A DNA stretch of 57,458 nucleotides, taken from NCBI RefSeq assembly GCF_002929505.1, contig NZ_PJJL01000054.1, positions 2,284 to 59,741 of the forward strand, read 5' to 3'. Position 1 is the stretch's first letter. Each line of letters starts with the position of its first letter. Below, piece by piece: positions 16,422 through 25,015 of this stretch. The DNA is from Cryobacterium sp. Y57. GTDB taxonomy: Bacteria; Actinomycetota; Actinomycetes; Actinomycetales; Microbacteriaceae. Made by a program: the position numbers and the translations under genes. Under the pieces are notes generated by a model, which saw only the letters and a list, made by a program, of their open reading frames with translations, was not told the DNA's origin and did no database searches.

Positions 16422-17590
16422 CGCTGCCCGCCCTCACCCTCGGACTCGGTCGTGAGGTGGTATTGCCGCGCGCCGCGGAGGCTATGGTCTGGTCGGGCGT
16501 GGGCCAGCCCCTCGCGTGCGTGGCGGTACCCGGCGTGCTCCTGCGGCCCGGTGATGTGCTGGTCGAAGTGGAATTGGCCACGGTCTGCGGCTCAGACGTG
16601 CACACAGTGCTCGGTCACCGTTCGGCCGCGAAACCGCTCGTGCTCGGGCACGAGCAGATCGGCCGGATCGTCGCCGTCACCGAACGGTCATATGCCGCAA
16701 ACGGAATGCCGCTCCGAGTCGGGCAGCGCGTGGTCTGGTCGGTCGCCGTGAGCTGCGGAACGTGCCCGCGCTGTCGCCGTGGAGTGCCCCAGAAATGCCT
16801 CGAGCTGGTCAAATACGGCCACGAACGGATGCAGCGGGGCTGGGAACTGAGCGGAGGTTTCGCCAGCCATGTGCAGGTGCGCGGCGGAACGGCGGTCGTC
16901 GTCGTCGACGAGCAGGTTCCCGCCACGGTTCTGGCGCCGGCTTCCTGCGCGACCGCCACGGTTGTCGCGGCGCTGGGGGCGGCATCCGCTCTCGTGCCGC
17001 TGGCCGGGGCTACCGTGTTGGTGACCGGCGGGGGAATGCTCGGGGTCACGGCCTGCGCGATGGCGACGGATGCCGGGGCGCTCGTACTCGTCAGCGACCC
17101 CGATCCGGTTCGCCGACAGCTCGCGCTCGCGTTCGGGGCGGCGGCGGTCGCGGACCCTGGGGCACCGCGGGAATCGCCGACCGGGGTAGCGAGCGTGCTC
17201 GCCGCGCTCCAGGATGCGGGGGCTGCCGAGCCGACGATCGCGCTCGAACTGAGTGGCGCCCGACTGGCCGTGCAGACGGTGATAGACCTGATCGGTATCG
17301 GCGGCGTGGTCGTGCTGGTCGGCAGTGTCTCACCGGGGGAGCCGGTGCTGCTCGACCCGGAGTCGATCGTGCGCCGCCTGATCACCGTGCGCGGCGTGCA
17401 CAATTACACGCCGGACGACCTGCAGCAAGCCGTGACGTATCTGCGCGGAGCGTGGCATCGACATCCGTTCTCGGCGCTGGTCGGAACGACGTTTCCCCTC
17501 GAGAAAGCGGATGCCGCGCTCACGCTGGCCGCCACCGCACGCCACCCCCGTGTCGGCATCACCCCGCAGCAGCCAGCGACACTCGGCTGA
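16418..17590 (+). CDS. zinc-dependent alcohol dehydrogenase, phosphonate-associated (TIGR03366-like)
   Basis: A 390-residue medium-chain dehydrogenase. Catalytic zinc ligands are in VCGSDVHTVLGHR and VLGHEQIG. Structural zinc is held by the four Cys of CGTCPRCRRGVPQKC. The Rossmann motif is VLVTGGGMLGVTACAMA. ATG 16418 is chosen because it overlaps the upstream stop as ATGA, like every other junction of the operon; an ATG at 16388 is also in frame. It probably disposes of the aldehyde released by the hydrolase, or oxidises a hydroxyphosphonate before it. The gene is last in the phosphonate operon. Confidence 0.85.
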   Translation: MTLPALTLGLGREVVLPRAAEAMVWSGVGQPLACVAVPGVLLRPGDVLVEVELATVCGSDVHTVLGHRSAAKPLVLGHEQIGRIVAVTERSYAANGMPLRVGQRVVWSVAVSCGTCPRCRRGVPQKCLELVKYGHERMQRGWELSGGFASHVQVRGGTAVVVVDEQVPATVLAPASCATATVVAALGAASALVPLAGATVLVTGGGMLGVTACAMATDAGALVLVSDPDPVRRQLALAFGAAAVADPGAPRESPTGVASVLAALQDAGAAEPTIALELSGARLAVQTVIDLIGIGGVVVLVGSVSPGEPVLLDPESIVRRLITVRGVHNYTPDDLQQAVTYLRGAWHRHPFSALVGTTFPLEKADAALTLAATARHPRVGITPQQPATLG

Positions 17591-17632
17591 CCGGCCCCGT
17601 GCGTCTGGTGCGGGGGATCATGGCGTAGAACG

Positions 17633-18094
17633 CTAACTGATGCCGCCGGGCGGACCGATCGAAAGCAGCGTGGCCATGATCGACACCAGGGCGATCCCCA
17701 TGATGCAGGCGAGCAGCACCGGCCGAGCCAGCATCCAGCGGAGCAGCGCGCTGACCCGGGTGTGATCTCGAGGGTCGGCGGTGCGGGTTTGCCGCCACTC
17801 TCCGTTCAGCAGCCCATTCTTCTCGAATCGGCGGTCGAGAGGGATCGTGCCGAAGGGAACGATTGCGGTCACCATCGCTATCGCGGTGAGCCGAAAGTTC
17901 CAGTGCTGGTTGACGCCCACCAGGAGGGCTGTCATTCCGAAGGCGATGAAGACGAGGCCGTGCACAAAACCGCCGATCTGCACCCCGATCTCGCCGACCT
18001 CGAGAACGTACTTCATGAGCATCCCGGCGATGAGTAGTGCCCAGGTAATGGCTTCGGCGATAGCGACGGAACGGAACAGCAGACGCGGGGTCAT
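17633..18094 (-). CDS. DUF3817 domain membrane protein
   Basis: A 153-residue protein with about four membrane segments and the DUF3817 pattern: VAIAEAITWALLIAGMLMKY at the N-terminus and GFVHGLVFIAFGMTALLVG in the middle. The family is widespread in actinobacteria and its biochemical role is unknown. A longer open frame runs to 18196, but its extra residues (WNGGLFRCGCDDGRLLPRHE) are unlike membrane proteins of this family. ATG 18094 is therefore preferred, with GAAAG a few bases upstream. The C-terminus ends IGPPGGIS. It is convergent with the phosphonate operon and has no obvious partner. Confidence 0.8.
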   Translation of the reverse strand: MTPRLLFRSVAIAEAITWALLIAGMLMKYVLEVGEIGVQIGGFVHGLVFIAFGMTALLVGVNQHWNFRLTAIAMVTAIVPFGTIPLDRRFEKNGLLNGEWRQTRTADPRDHTRVSALLRWMLARPVLLACIMGIALVSIMATLLSIGPPGGIS

Positions 18095-18196
18095 GGTGAC
18101 TTTCGACTCGTGGCGGGGGAGGAGACGTCCATCGTCGCAGCCGCACCTGAATAAGCCCCCGTTCCAGACGTCCTGACCCGTCGCCGAAAAACCCAC

Positions 18197-18609
18197 GTGA
18201 CTGAAATTTTGCGATCACGCAAAACACAGTGTGCGCCCGAATTCTCCTCGTGATGGTTACATCACACCTCGGGCTGCGTAACCACAAGCGCTGTGAAACG
18301 CGGCTGCGTCTCGAAGAAGCCGCGGTCACCCTCCATCGCCGCGCACGGTCTTCAACTATTGCGAGAGTATGCACGCCACGATCCCTGGCCTTTAGGCGCA
18401 GATAGACGCGACCGAACACGGACTCTCGTGATCGTCACCTTCCTCGACCAAACCGTCTTCAGCACCACTCTGCTAACCCTGACGGGCTTTCAAGCGTGGG
18501 TTTTTCTTATTGATCACGAACACTCGTCCCCGGCGATGCACGATCTGTGCGCCCGGGAGTTTCTTGAGCGCTTTGAGGGGATTTCGAACTTTCATAGCCA
18601 CCTCGACTT
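18197..18609. other. 413-bp region without a convincing gene
   Basis: An open frame of 112 codons (18293-18631, +) crosses the region. It has no recognisable domain, no ribosome binding site and ends inside the FUR-type operator, so I do not call it. Its tail contains an AT-rich, promoter-like sequence just before the operator at 18610. Nothing else is evident. Confidence 0.4.
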
Positions 18610-18628
18610 ATTGATAACAATTATCAAT
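18610..18628. promoter_or_regulatory. FUR-family (probably Zur) operator
   Basis: A perfect AT-rich palindrome, ATTGATAA-CAA-TTATCAAT, that stands out in this GC-rich DNA. Its core TGATAAC-A-ATTATCA fits the 7-1-7 layout of FUR-family boxes. It ends 13 bases before the CobW-type gene, and COG0523 GTPases in actinobacteria are often Zur-repressed, so Zur is the favoured regulator. Fur or another member cannot be excluded. Confidence 0.6.
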
Positions 18629-18641
18629 TAGAGTAGCAGTC

Positions 18642-19334
18642 ATGACCCAGCCACGTATTTTCACCGTGAACCTCATCAGCGGACTGCCCGGTGCCGGCAA
18701 ATCATCCATAGTGCGAGGCAGCGGCGCGACCTCGCTCAGTCTCGCCGGTTCCGGGCGAAGCGCCGTATCCGAAGTCATAGCCAGCATCACTCGGAGTGAC
18801 GTGATGTTGGAGATCCACCCGTCCGCAGTGCCGATCGAGGTAACCGTGTCGGTTATCGCTGCTGTCGACGATGGTGCTCTGAGACCCCGTATTGAAGCAC
18901 TTCGCCTCGGCAGTTTAGTGAGCGGGCTGGACGCGTCCACGTTCTGGGAGGACCTTCGCAGCGATGCTCGTGCACCGATTCCTGCGGTGTCCTGCCTCAC
19001 GTACGGAGAGAACGACCGCACAATTGCCGACGCACTGGTCGAGCAGATCGAATGGGCCAGCGTCGTGGTCATCAATAAAACTGATTTGTCCAGCGCCGGT
19101 TCTACCATCGGTTTCGAACCGACCACCATGGGCAGCCACGACCCTGAGCCGCCGTAAGGCCAGGAAATTGCTTTCTTCGGCAAAGACTTCGACGCAGCCA
19201 CGCTCACCGCCAACCTCGACGCCTGCCTACTCACCGATCGCGAATTTGTCAGCGATCGTGAATTTCTCAATGCTCCCAGCGAATGGAAATGCCTGGCCGA
19301 TCCTTTCCCTGCCTGGGACCTGGATTCGAACTGA
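18642..19334 (+). pseudogene. CobW/COG0523 G3E GTPase, internally deleted
   Basis: The N-terminal part (18642-19157) has a P-loop LISGLPGAGKSS and ends shortly after the guanine-specificity motif VVINKTDL. A TAA at 19155-19157 stops the frame. In the same frame directly after it, 19161-19331 encodes the C-terminal end of a CobW protein: QEIAFFGKDFDAATLTANLD through ADPFPAWDLDSN, with a stop at 19332-19334. Roughly 150 residues of linker and C-terminal domain are missing between the pieces. A full protein would be a zinc metallochaperone of about 400 residues. The truncated 171-residue product keeps part of the GTPase fold but is probably inactive. The Zur-like operator upstream is still intact. 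Confidence 0.75.
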
Positions 19335-19383
19335 CGCTTCACCGAGAAGACATTCGTACGACAGAACAGAATGGAGTACCACC

Positions 19384-19809
19384 ATGAAACACACCCAAGC
19401 TTCGTCCCCGATCGACCAGGGAGCCAGCGGCCCACTGGTCGCCGTGTGTGCGGGGCATCGTTGCAGTGCGCTCCACCGACTAGCCGCCGGTCAAGATGGT
19501 GCCGACCGCTTGCGGTCGACGATTACGACCGGCACAGGCGGTGTCCTTGTCTCCACAGAATGTCTGGGCGCCTGCGCCCAAGGAGCGATCGCGGCGGTGG
19601 CCCGCCGTGAGGGAAGCACGGGAGTCACCGGGCCGTCGGTGTGGCTGGGCGGAATGGAGCAGCCCGACGCCCTGGAGGCCCTTCTGGCCTGGATAGCATC
19701 CGGCGGCCCGACACGCATCGACGAACCGGCACTGAGCATGCCACCCGTGCTGCACAGCGCCATCCTCGGGATCGGCACACCTATCCGCGCGCACAGCCCT
19801 CTGCACTGA
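19384..19809 (+). CDS. small (2Fe-2S) ferredoxin-like protein
   Basis: A 141-residue protein with two cysteine pairs: Cys22 and Cys27 in VAVCAGHRCSALHRL, and Cys60 and Cys64 in TECLGACAQG. This C-x4-C and C-x3-C pattern is that of thioredoxin-like 2Fe-2S ferredoxins (COG3411-like). The start is ATG 19384 with GGAG about 8 bases upstream, inside a longer open frame from 18964. It follows the CobW remnant by 50 bases, so it was probably in the same metal-responsive operon and may now depend on the same operator. Whether the cysteines hold a cluster or bind zinc cannot be seen. Confidence 0.7.
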   Translation: MKHTQASSPIDQGASGPLVAVCAGHRCSALHRLAAGQDGADRLRSTITTGTGGVLVSTECLGACAQGAIAAVARREGSTGVTGPSVWLGGMEQPDALEALLAWIASGGPTRIDEPALSMPPVLHSAILGIGTPIRAHSPLH

Positions 19810-20039
19810 CTTTTGGGCCGTACGGCCAAGGGCCCCGAGACTCGTTCACGCCGGATCGCTCAGATGGTCGATGAACTTTTCCGCGGCGGCGTCTACATGA
19901 ATATGTCTCACGCGCCGTCGCGCAAGAACGATCCGTGAACAGGTGGATGCTGGTCTGTGACCGCCGGTTGTCGAACAGCACTCCCACGCCAGTGCAAGCG
20001 CGACGCACACGGGTAGGGCAGGCTGTGGGAGGGCATCGG

Positions 20040-20738
20040 CTAGCGCGCGACGAGCACCCGGGCAATCACCGAGGTGAAGAAGGTGAGACCGTCGACGCCG
20101 CTCGCCATGGCGTCGTCGGTGTCAGGGCCGAACCCGGCCTCAACGGCGTGCTCGGGGTGTGGCATGAGGCCGACGACGTTGCCGCGGGCGTTGGTGACGC
20201 CGGCGATGTCGTTCAGTGACCCGTTCGGGTTGCCGCCGATGTAACGGGCCACGATGCGGCCCTCGCCCTCGAGCGCTTTAAGGGTCTCGTCGGAGGCCAT
20301 GAACGAGCCCTCGCCGTTCTTGAGCGGAATGACGATCTCGGCGTTGGCGGCGAAGCCGGTCGTCCAGTCGCTCGTGTTGTTCTCGATGCGCAGGCCCTGG
20401 TCGCGGCAGATGAAGCGGCCCTTGTCGTTTCGAATGAGTCCGCCGTCGAGCAGGTGGGCCTCGGTGAGCATTTGGAATCCGTTGCAGATGCCCAGCACGG
20501 GCATTCCCTGGTTCGCCGCGTCGATGACTTCGGTCATGATCGGCGAGAGGCTGGCGATGGCGCCGGCCCGCAGGTAGTCGCCGTAGCTGAACCCGCCGGG
20601 CAGTACCAGGGCGTCAACGCCGTGCAGGTCATGGTCGCCGTGCCAGAGGGCCACGGCGTCGGCGCCGGCCAGGCGGATGGCGCGCGCTGCGTCGCGATCA
20701 TCGAGTGAGCCGGGAAAGGTGACGACGCCGATGCGCAT
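20040..20738 (-). CDS. purQ: phosphoribosylformylglycinamidine synthase, glutaminase subunit
   Basis: A 232-residue class I glutamine amidotransferase. The nucleophile Cys is in [12 protein letters not shown], and the His/Glu pair is in [12 protein letters not shown]. It supplies ammonia to PurL for the fourth step of purine synthesis in the three-subunit (PurS/PurQ/PurL) type of enzyme. The start codon overlaps the purS stop (TGATG). purL, often next in line, is not downstream here: the gene ends at 20040 and the next 230 bases hold no CDS, so PurL must be encoded elsewhere. Confidence 0.97.
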   Translation of the reverse strand: MRIGVVTFPGSLDDRDAARAIRLAGADAVALWHGDHDLHGVDALVLPGGFSYGDYLRAGAIASLSPIMTEVIDAANQGMPVLGICNGFQMLTEAHLLDGGLIRNDKGRFICRDQGLRIENNTSDWTTGFAANAEIVIPLKNGEGSFMASDETLKALEGEGRIVARYIGGNPNGSLNDIAGVTNARGNVVGLMPHPEHAVEAGFGPDTDDAMASGVDGLTFFTSVIARVLVAR

Positions 20739-21022
20739 CAGGCGACCGCTGACGAAGGAGCGTCTTGCACGTGGATGCCGACGACGTCCTCGATCACGGA
20801 GTTGGACAGCACCGAGTCTGCGAGCACGCGCACGGCGGCCAGGACATCGGCATCCGCGGCGCCATCGATGGAAATTTCGAAGCGCTTGCCGACGCGCACG
20901 CCGCTGATGTTGGCCAGCGCTGTCTGGGTCTGACCGAGGCGACCGAGGGCGCCGGCGATGGCCTTGCCCTGGGGGTCAAGCAACTCGGCCTTGGGCATTA
21001 CTTCGACGACGATCGTTGGCAC
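20738..21022 (-). CDS. purS: phosphoribosylformylglycinamidine synthase subunit PurS
   Basis: A 94-residue protein of normal PurS length: [22 protein letters not shown] at the start, [14 protein letters not shown] in the middle and [13 protein letters not shown] near the end, all family hallmarks. PurS bridges PurQ and PurL and helps channel ammonia. It is the first gene of a two-gene unit with purQ (1-base overlap). A strong hairpin at 21083-21111 separates it from the kynurenine operon transcribed towards it, so it should have its own promoter within 21023-21080. Confidence 0.96.
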   Translation of the reverse strand: MPTIVVEVMPKAELLDPQGKAIAGALGRLGQTQTALANISGVRVGKRFEISIDGAADADVLAAVRVLADSVLSNSVIEDVVGIHVQDAPSSAVA

Positions 21023-21082
21023 TGGGCACTCCGCATACAGTCTGGGGCTAATAGTCGTGGCAAATCACTCCGATTCTACAGG

Positions 21083-21111
21083 CCGAGGCGGGCCGCACCG
21101 GCCCGCTTCGG
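21083..21111 (-). terminator. terminator hairpin after kynU
   Basis: CCGA-g-GCGGGCCG (21083-21095), loop CAC, CGGCCCGC-t-TCGG (21099-21111): a 13-position stem with one internal mismatch. It lies 8 bases beyond the kynU stop and before the purS promoter region. No T-run follows on the minus strand, but the stem is strong enough for an actinobacterial terminator. Confidence 0.65.
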
Positions 21112-21118
21112 TGTCGCC

Positions 21119-22411
21119 CTACTCGGCTACGCCACTCCGGCCGAGCAGAATGCCGCGCAGTACGTCGCGGACAGCGGCCACCCCGTCGTAGGTCTCGACG
21201 AAGCTTGTGCTGAGCGGGGCGAGGCCGAGCCGCAGCCCGTTGGGTGCCCGAAAATCTGGAATCACATCGTTGTCCCACAGAATCTTTGTGACCTGGCGCA
21301 TCAGCGGATGGTTGATGGTCACGTGCCCGCCGCGATGGGTCTGCTCGCGCGGCGAGGCGACGGTGACCCCCATCGGCGCGAGCCACGCATCAACGAGGGT
21401 GATCGCAAACTCGGTCAGCGCGACCGACTTGGCTCGTACCGACCCGATCGTGGCTTCGCCCAGCAGGGCAATGGCGTCCTGCAGGGCGAGCATGCCCACC
21501 ACGGCGGGCGTGCCGCTCATGAATCGACGGATGCCGGTGGCCGGCTGATACTCCGGCCCCATTTCGAAGATGGCTTGAGAACCCATCCAGCCCTGAATCG
21601 GCTGGGTCAGTACAGCCTGCAGGTCGCTTTTCACATACCCGAAGGCCGGAGCGCCCGGGCCCCCGCTCAGGTATTTGTAGGAGCAGCCGACCGCGAGATC
21701 GACGTTGCAGCGGTCGAGTTCGATCGGAACAGAGCCGACCGAGTGGCTCAGGTCCCAGAGCACGAGGGCATCATGCTCGTGGGCGACGGCCGTGATGGCC
21801 TGCATGTCGGCGAGGTAGCCGGAACGGTAGGCCACGTGGCTGAGCAGCACGAGCGAGGTCTGCGGGCCGACGACGTTGCGCACGTGTTCGGCGGTGACGC
21901 CGCCCTCGGTATCGGATTCGATCCACCGGAGCGTCAGGCCGCGTTCGCGCGCGATGCCTTCCAGAACGTAGCGGTCGGTGGGAAAGTTGTCGCTGTCAAG
22001 CACGATTTCGGTACGGTGCGGCCGTGAATCCACGGCGGCCCTGGCCAGTTTGTAGAGCAGCACGGTGGTCGAGTCGCCGATGAAAACCTGGCCGGCTTCG
22101 GCGCCAAGGCAGGCCAGGCCGAGGTCGTCACCGATCTGCAGGGGCAGGTCCATCCACTGCTCGTCCCAGCCGCGAATGAGTCGGGTGCCCCAGTCTCGCG
22201 CGAGAAAATCGGCGATACGCTCGGCGCTGGCCCGTAGCGGGCGGCCGAGGGAGTTGCCGTCGAGGTAGGAGCGCGGGTTGGCGGTTTCGGGGTCGGCGTC
22301 TGTTCCCAGAAATCTGGCGCGATAATGTGCCAGACCGTCGATGCGGTCCATCCGCCGGGCAAAAGCGAGGGGGACGTCGAGGCCGGTCGCGCCGTTCATA
22401 GTGGGTGTCAT
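21119..22411 (-). CDS. kynU: kynureninase
   Basis: A 430-residue PLP enzyme of fold type I. Hallmarks: YLDGNSLGRPL near residue 50, DNFPTDRYVLEG, VLWDLSHSVGSVPIEL, and the PLP-binding Lys in GCSYKYLSGGPGAPAF. It cleaves kynurenine to anthranilate and alanine (or 3-hydroxykynurenine to 3-hydroxyanthranilate). Length is normal. It is the last gene of a three-gene operon, overlapping the amidohydrolase gene by 4 bases. No kynurenine monooxygenase is visible, so the local set gives the anthranilate branch of tryptophan breakdown. Confidence 0.95.
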   Translation of the reverse strand: MTPTMNGATGLDVPLAFARRMDRIDGLAHYRARFLGTDADPETANPRSYLDGNSLGRPLRASAERIADFLARDWGTRLIRGWDEQWMDLPLQIGDDLGLACLGAEAGQVFIGDSTTVLLYKLARAAVDSRPHRTEIVLDSDNFPTDRYVLEGIARERGLTLRWIESDTEGGVTAEHVRNVVGPQTSLVLLSHVAYRSGYLADMQAITAVAHEHDALVLWDLSHSVGSVPIELDRCNVDLAVGCSYKYLSGGPGAPAFGYVKSDLQAVLTQPIQGWMGSQAIFEMGPEYQPATGIRRFMSGTPAVVGMLALQDAIALLGEATIGSVRAKSVALTEFAITLVDAWLAPMGVTVASPREQTHRGGHVTINHPLMRQVTKILWDNDVIPDFRAPNGLRLGLAPLSTSFVETYDGVAAVRDVLRGILLGRSGVAE

Positions 22412-23307
22412 GCGAGAACCTCGAGTTCGGAGCGGGTGAGGGCGCGGGCGGTGACGAGCCAGTCGGTGAAATCCCGTGGGTCCTGCGGCCGCTCGCCCGG
22501 AATGAAGGTCACCCGATTATCGCCCAGGGTCAGGCCGAGCGGTGCCGGCGAACAGAGCGCGGTCAGGATGTCGCTGGGGGTCGGGCCGACGCCGAGCAGT
22601 GCCGCGATTTCCCGGGAGTTCAGCCCGAGCGGCAGCGGGCCGTTGCCGAGATCGGTACCGTACAGCACCCGGCCGCCGGCCGCGTGGAACCGGCGCAGAT
22701 TATCGCTCGCAATCTCGAATGCGGGGGTGGGGTGACCCCAGCCGTGCATGTCCAGCGTGCTGATCCAGGTCATGCGTGCCGCCATCGCGGTCACGAGATC
22801 GTCGGCGAGTTGCTCGGAGAACGGGGTGTGGGCGAACGCATCCACTCCGGCCACGAACGCGCGACCGGCCTGCCGCGCACCCTCGGCGTGCGCGACGACC
22901 GGCATCCTTAGCTCGTGTGCCCGGCCGACGACAGCGGCCAGAGCCTCGGTGCCGAGCACCGGCCCGTCGACGGAGTTGAGCGTGATTTTTAGAACGGATG
23001 CCCCGGCCCCCACCTGCAGGTCGACCGCGGTATCGGCATCCGCTGCCGTGGCGACCGCGTAGCTCCAGCCGGGCTCGGCCCAGCTGGAGTGGCGGGGGTA
23101 GCCGCCTGGAGCGGTCATAAACTGGTTCGCGTATGCAAGATCGGGCAGGGAAGCGCGGAGGTCGTCAGGCAGCCAGCCGCCAAGGTCGAGTACTCGGGCG
23201 ATTCCACCGCTGGGTAGAACAGTCCCGTCGATCAGCGCGAGGTGCACGTGCGCATCGAGAAAGCCCGGCAGCACGGTGCCGCGTCCGACCTGAAAATGAG
23301 CGCTCAC
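22408..23307 (-). CDS. amidohydrolase-family protein in kynurenine operon, candidate formylkynurenine formamidase
   Basis: A 299-residue protein of the amidohydrolase superfamily. GTVLPGFLDAHVHLALIDG carries the N-terminal H-x-H metal pair; MPVVAHAEGARQA and DAFAHTPFSEQL provide the later His ligands; RVLYGTDLGNG provides the conserved Asp. The start is near the family's barrel entry; an N-terminal beta-sandwich is shorter than usual. It sits between kynA and kynU with 4-base overlaps on both sides, exactly where N-formylkynurenine formamidase is needed. No KynB-type (cyclase family) gene is in the window. I infer that it hydrolyses N-formylkynurenine to kynurenine. Confidence 0.8.
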   Translation of the reverse strand: MSAHFQVGRGTVLPGFLDAHVHLALIDGTVLPSGGIARVLDLGGWLPDDLRASLPDLAYANQFMTAPGGYPRHSSWAEPGWSYAVATAADADTAVDLQVGAGASVLKITLNSVDGPVLGTEALAAVVGRAHELRMPVVAHAEGARQAGRAFVAGVDAFAHTPFSEQLADDLVTAMAARMTWISTLDMHGWGHPTPAFEIASDNLRRFHAAGGRVLYGTDLGNGPLPLGLNSREIAALLGVGPTPSDILTALCSPAPLGLTLGDNRVTFIPGERPQDPRDFTDWLVTARALTRSELEVLA

Positions 23308-24158
23308 GCGCCAATCTCCGTGCGCACGGCGAACAGTTCGGGGAAAAAAGTGAGTTCAAGGGCCTTCTGCAAAAAGGCCGCGCCGCTCGAGCCCCCGGTG
23401 CCGTGCTTCATCCCGATGATGCGCTGCACCGTTTTGAGGTGACGAAACCGCCAGAGCTGAAAATTGTCTTCCAGATCGACGAGTTCTTCGCAGGCCTCAT
23501 AGGCAGCCCAGTGCTCGGAAGCATTCTCATATATTTCGCGAAAGATATGCACGAGCTCGGGGTGGAAGGTCCAGGCTTCGGTGACGTCGCGCTCGAGCAC
23601 TGAGGCGGGAATGTCGAAGCCGGCTCGGTGCAGATAGCGCAGGAACTCGTCGTAGAGGCTGGGCGCTTCGAGGGTGGCGGTCAGTAGGGCGTTGGCGGCG
23701 GCATCCGCTTCAAAAACGGTGAGCATACGGCGATTTTTGTTGCCGAGCGCGAACTCGACCGCGCGGTATTGGTATGACTGGAACCCGCTGGAGTTGCCGA
23801 GGACATGCCGGAACTGCGCGTATTCGGTGGGCGTGAGGGTTGCGAGCACCGACCATTGCTCGGTGAGCGTGCGCTGAACGTGCTTGACCCTAGCGATTCC
23901 CTTGAGGGCTGGCGCGAGCTGATCCTGCCGCAGTGCCTCGATGGCCGCTTGGAGTTCGTGCAGCACAAGCTTGAGCCAGAGCTCGGTGGTCTGGTGCTGG
24001 ATGATGAAAAGCAACTCGTCGTGGTGTTCCGGAACGCTCACCGGTTTCTGGGCAGCGAGGAGCGTGGGCAGGTCGAGATAGGCCCCGTAGCTCATCTTTT
24101 CTCGAAAATCGGTCACGATCTCGGGGTCGAATTCGCGAGTGTTGTTCTTGAGAGTCAT
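23304..24158 (-). CDS. kynA: tryptophan 2,3-dioxygenase
   Basis: A 284-residue haem dioxygenase. The signature HHDELLFIIQHQTTELWLKLVLHEL is typical, and SSGFQSYQYRAVEFALGNK and KHGTGGSSGAAFLQ complete the active-site regions; HLKTVQRIIGMKHG carries the haem-ligand His region. It opens the indole ring of tryptophan to N-formylkynurenine. The open frame extends to 24401, but ATG 24158 with GGAAA just upstream gives MTLKNNTREFDPEIV, a family-like N-terminus. It is first in the kyn operon and divergent from a TetR gene 96 bases away. Confidence 0.95.
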   Translation of the reverse strand: MTLKNNTREFDPEIVTDFREKMSYGAYLDLPTLLAAQKPVSVPEHHDELLFIIQHQTTELWLKLVLHELQAAIEALRQDQLAPALKGIARVKHVQRTLTEQWSVLATLTPTEYAQFRHVLGNSSGFQSYQYRAVEFALGNKNRRMLTVFEADAAANALLTATLEAPSLYDEFLRYLHRAGFDIPASVLERDVTEAWTFHPELVHIFREIYENASEHWAAYEACEELVDLEDNFQLWRFRHLKTVQRIIGMKHGTGGSSGAAFLQKALELTFFPELFAVRTEIGA

Positions 24159-24192
24159 CGGTTTCCATTCGGCTTGTCCAAATTGTGCGCAG

Positions 24193-24212
24193 GTTGCGGC
24201 TGCGGGCGCAAC
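24193..24212. promoter_or_regulatory. candidate TetR operator between kynA and its regulator
   Basis: A 6-bp inverted repeat GTTGCG (24193-24198) and CGCAAC (24207-24212) with an 8-bp spacer, in the middle of the 96-bp divergent region. Size and symmetry suit a TetR dimer. Not proven. Confidence 0.4.
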
Positions 24213-24254
24213 ACCACGGCGAACCGTGCAGGTCTCGGTTCTAGACTGGAGCGC

Positions 24255-24974
24255 ATGACCCCGCCGACCCGAAAGCCCCAGGATGGCGTGCCAGCCCCGA
24301 CTGCGCCCGAGCGAACCGCGCCGCTTCCGCCCCGTCGCCGAGACGCCCGGTTGAATCGAGACCGTCTCGTGGTGACGGCTCGTGTCCAGTTTGCGCAGCA
24401 TGGCATCGACGCTTCGCTCGAGGAGATCGCGCGTCAGGCCGAGGTTGGTGTAGCGACTCTCTATCGCAACTTTCCCACCAGAGACGACCTTGTGCGCGCG
24501 CTCTATGACCTCGCGCTCGCCGAATTACACGTGGTGCGCGGGGAGATCGAGGCGGCGCCCAACGCGTGGGAAGCGCTCGTGATCTACACCGAACGGGTCG
24601 CGGAATGGCTCGTCGCCGATCCGGCACTGCCGCCGATCCTACGGCGCATGGCCCAGCTGGACCCGTCAGCCCGACCCGCCGCCGAGTTCGACGGTTTCAT
24701 CGCGAGTCTCGTGGCCCGTGCGAAAAAAGATGGCACGTTGCGCCGAGACGTCGACGCGGTCGACCTTGCTGTGCTCGTCACCATGGTCGGATCGCTGGGT
24801 GGCCTCGGCGCCGGCTATGCCGGCCAGTGGCGTCGTCAGCTCTCCATCGTGCTTGACGGCCTGCGTGCGGCCGACGCACCCCGGCCCAAGCTGCCCGGCC
24901 GCCCGCTCAACGTCAAGGACTACCAGGCCACCGTGCACGGTCTCACCCGCCGCGCCGCCCGCGCCGCCCGCTGA
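24255..24974 (+). CDS. TetR/AcrR family regulator, probable kyn operon regulator
   Basis: A 239-residue regulator. An N-terminal helix-turn-helix reads VVTARVQFAQHGIDASLEEIARQAEVGVATLYRNFPTRDDLVRALY, the textbook TetR_N pattern. The C-terminal half is a helical ligand-binding domain with VAEWLVADPALPPILRRM. A basic, proline-rich extension of about 35 residues precedes the DNA-binding domain. The start is ATG 24255; a longer frame from 23805 runs antisense through kynA and is a shadow. It is divergent from the kyn operon, so it likely represses that operon and responds to tryptophan, kynurenine or anthranilate. Confidence 0.88.
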   Translation: MTPPTRKPQDGVPAPTAPERTAPLPPRRRDARLNRDRLVVTARVQFAQHGIDASLEEIARQAEVGVATLYRNFPTRDDLVRALYDLALAELHVVRGEIEAAPNAWEALVIYTERVAEWLVADPALPPILRRMAQLDPSARPAAEFDGFIASLVARAKKDGTLRRDVDAVDLAVLVTMVGSLGGLGAGYAGQWRRQLSIVLDGLRAADAPRPKLPGRPLNVKDYQATVHGLTRRAARAAR

Positions 24975-25015
24975 ATCACCGGGTGCTGTTTGGCATAGCT
25001 CGGCGCTGCGCGCGT

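Noticed and set aside
18293..18631. 112-codon open frame before the CobW remnant
   Set aside because: No ribosome binding site, no recognisable sequence, and it ends in the operator; treated as non-coding.
20765..22027. 420-codon open frame on the plus strand opposite purS and kynU
   Set aside because: It is antisense to two well-supported enzymes, has His/Arg/Gly-rich composition and no domain; a GC-bias shadow.
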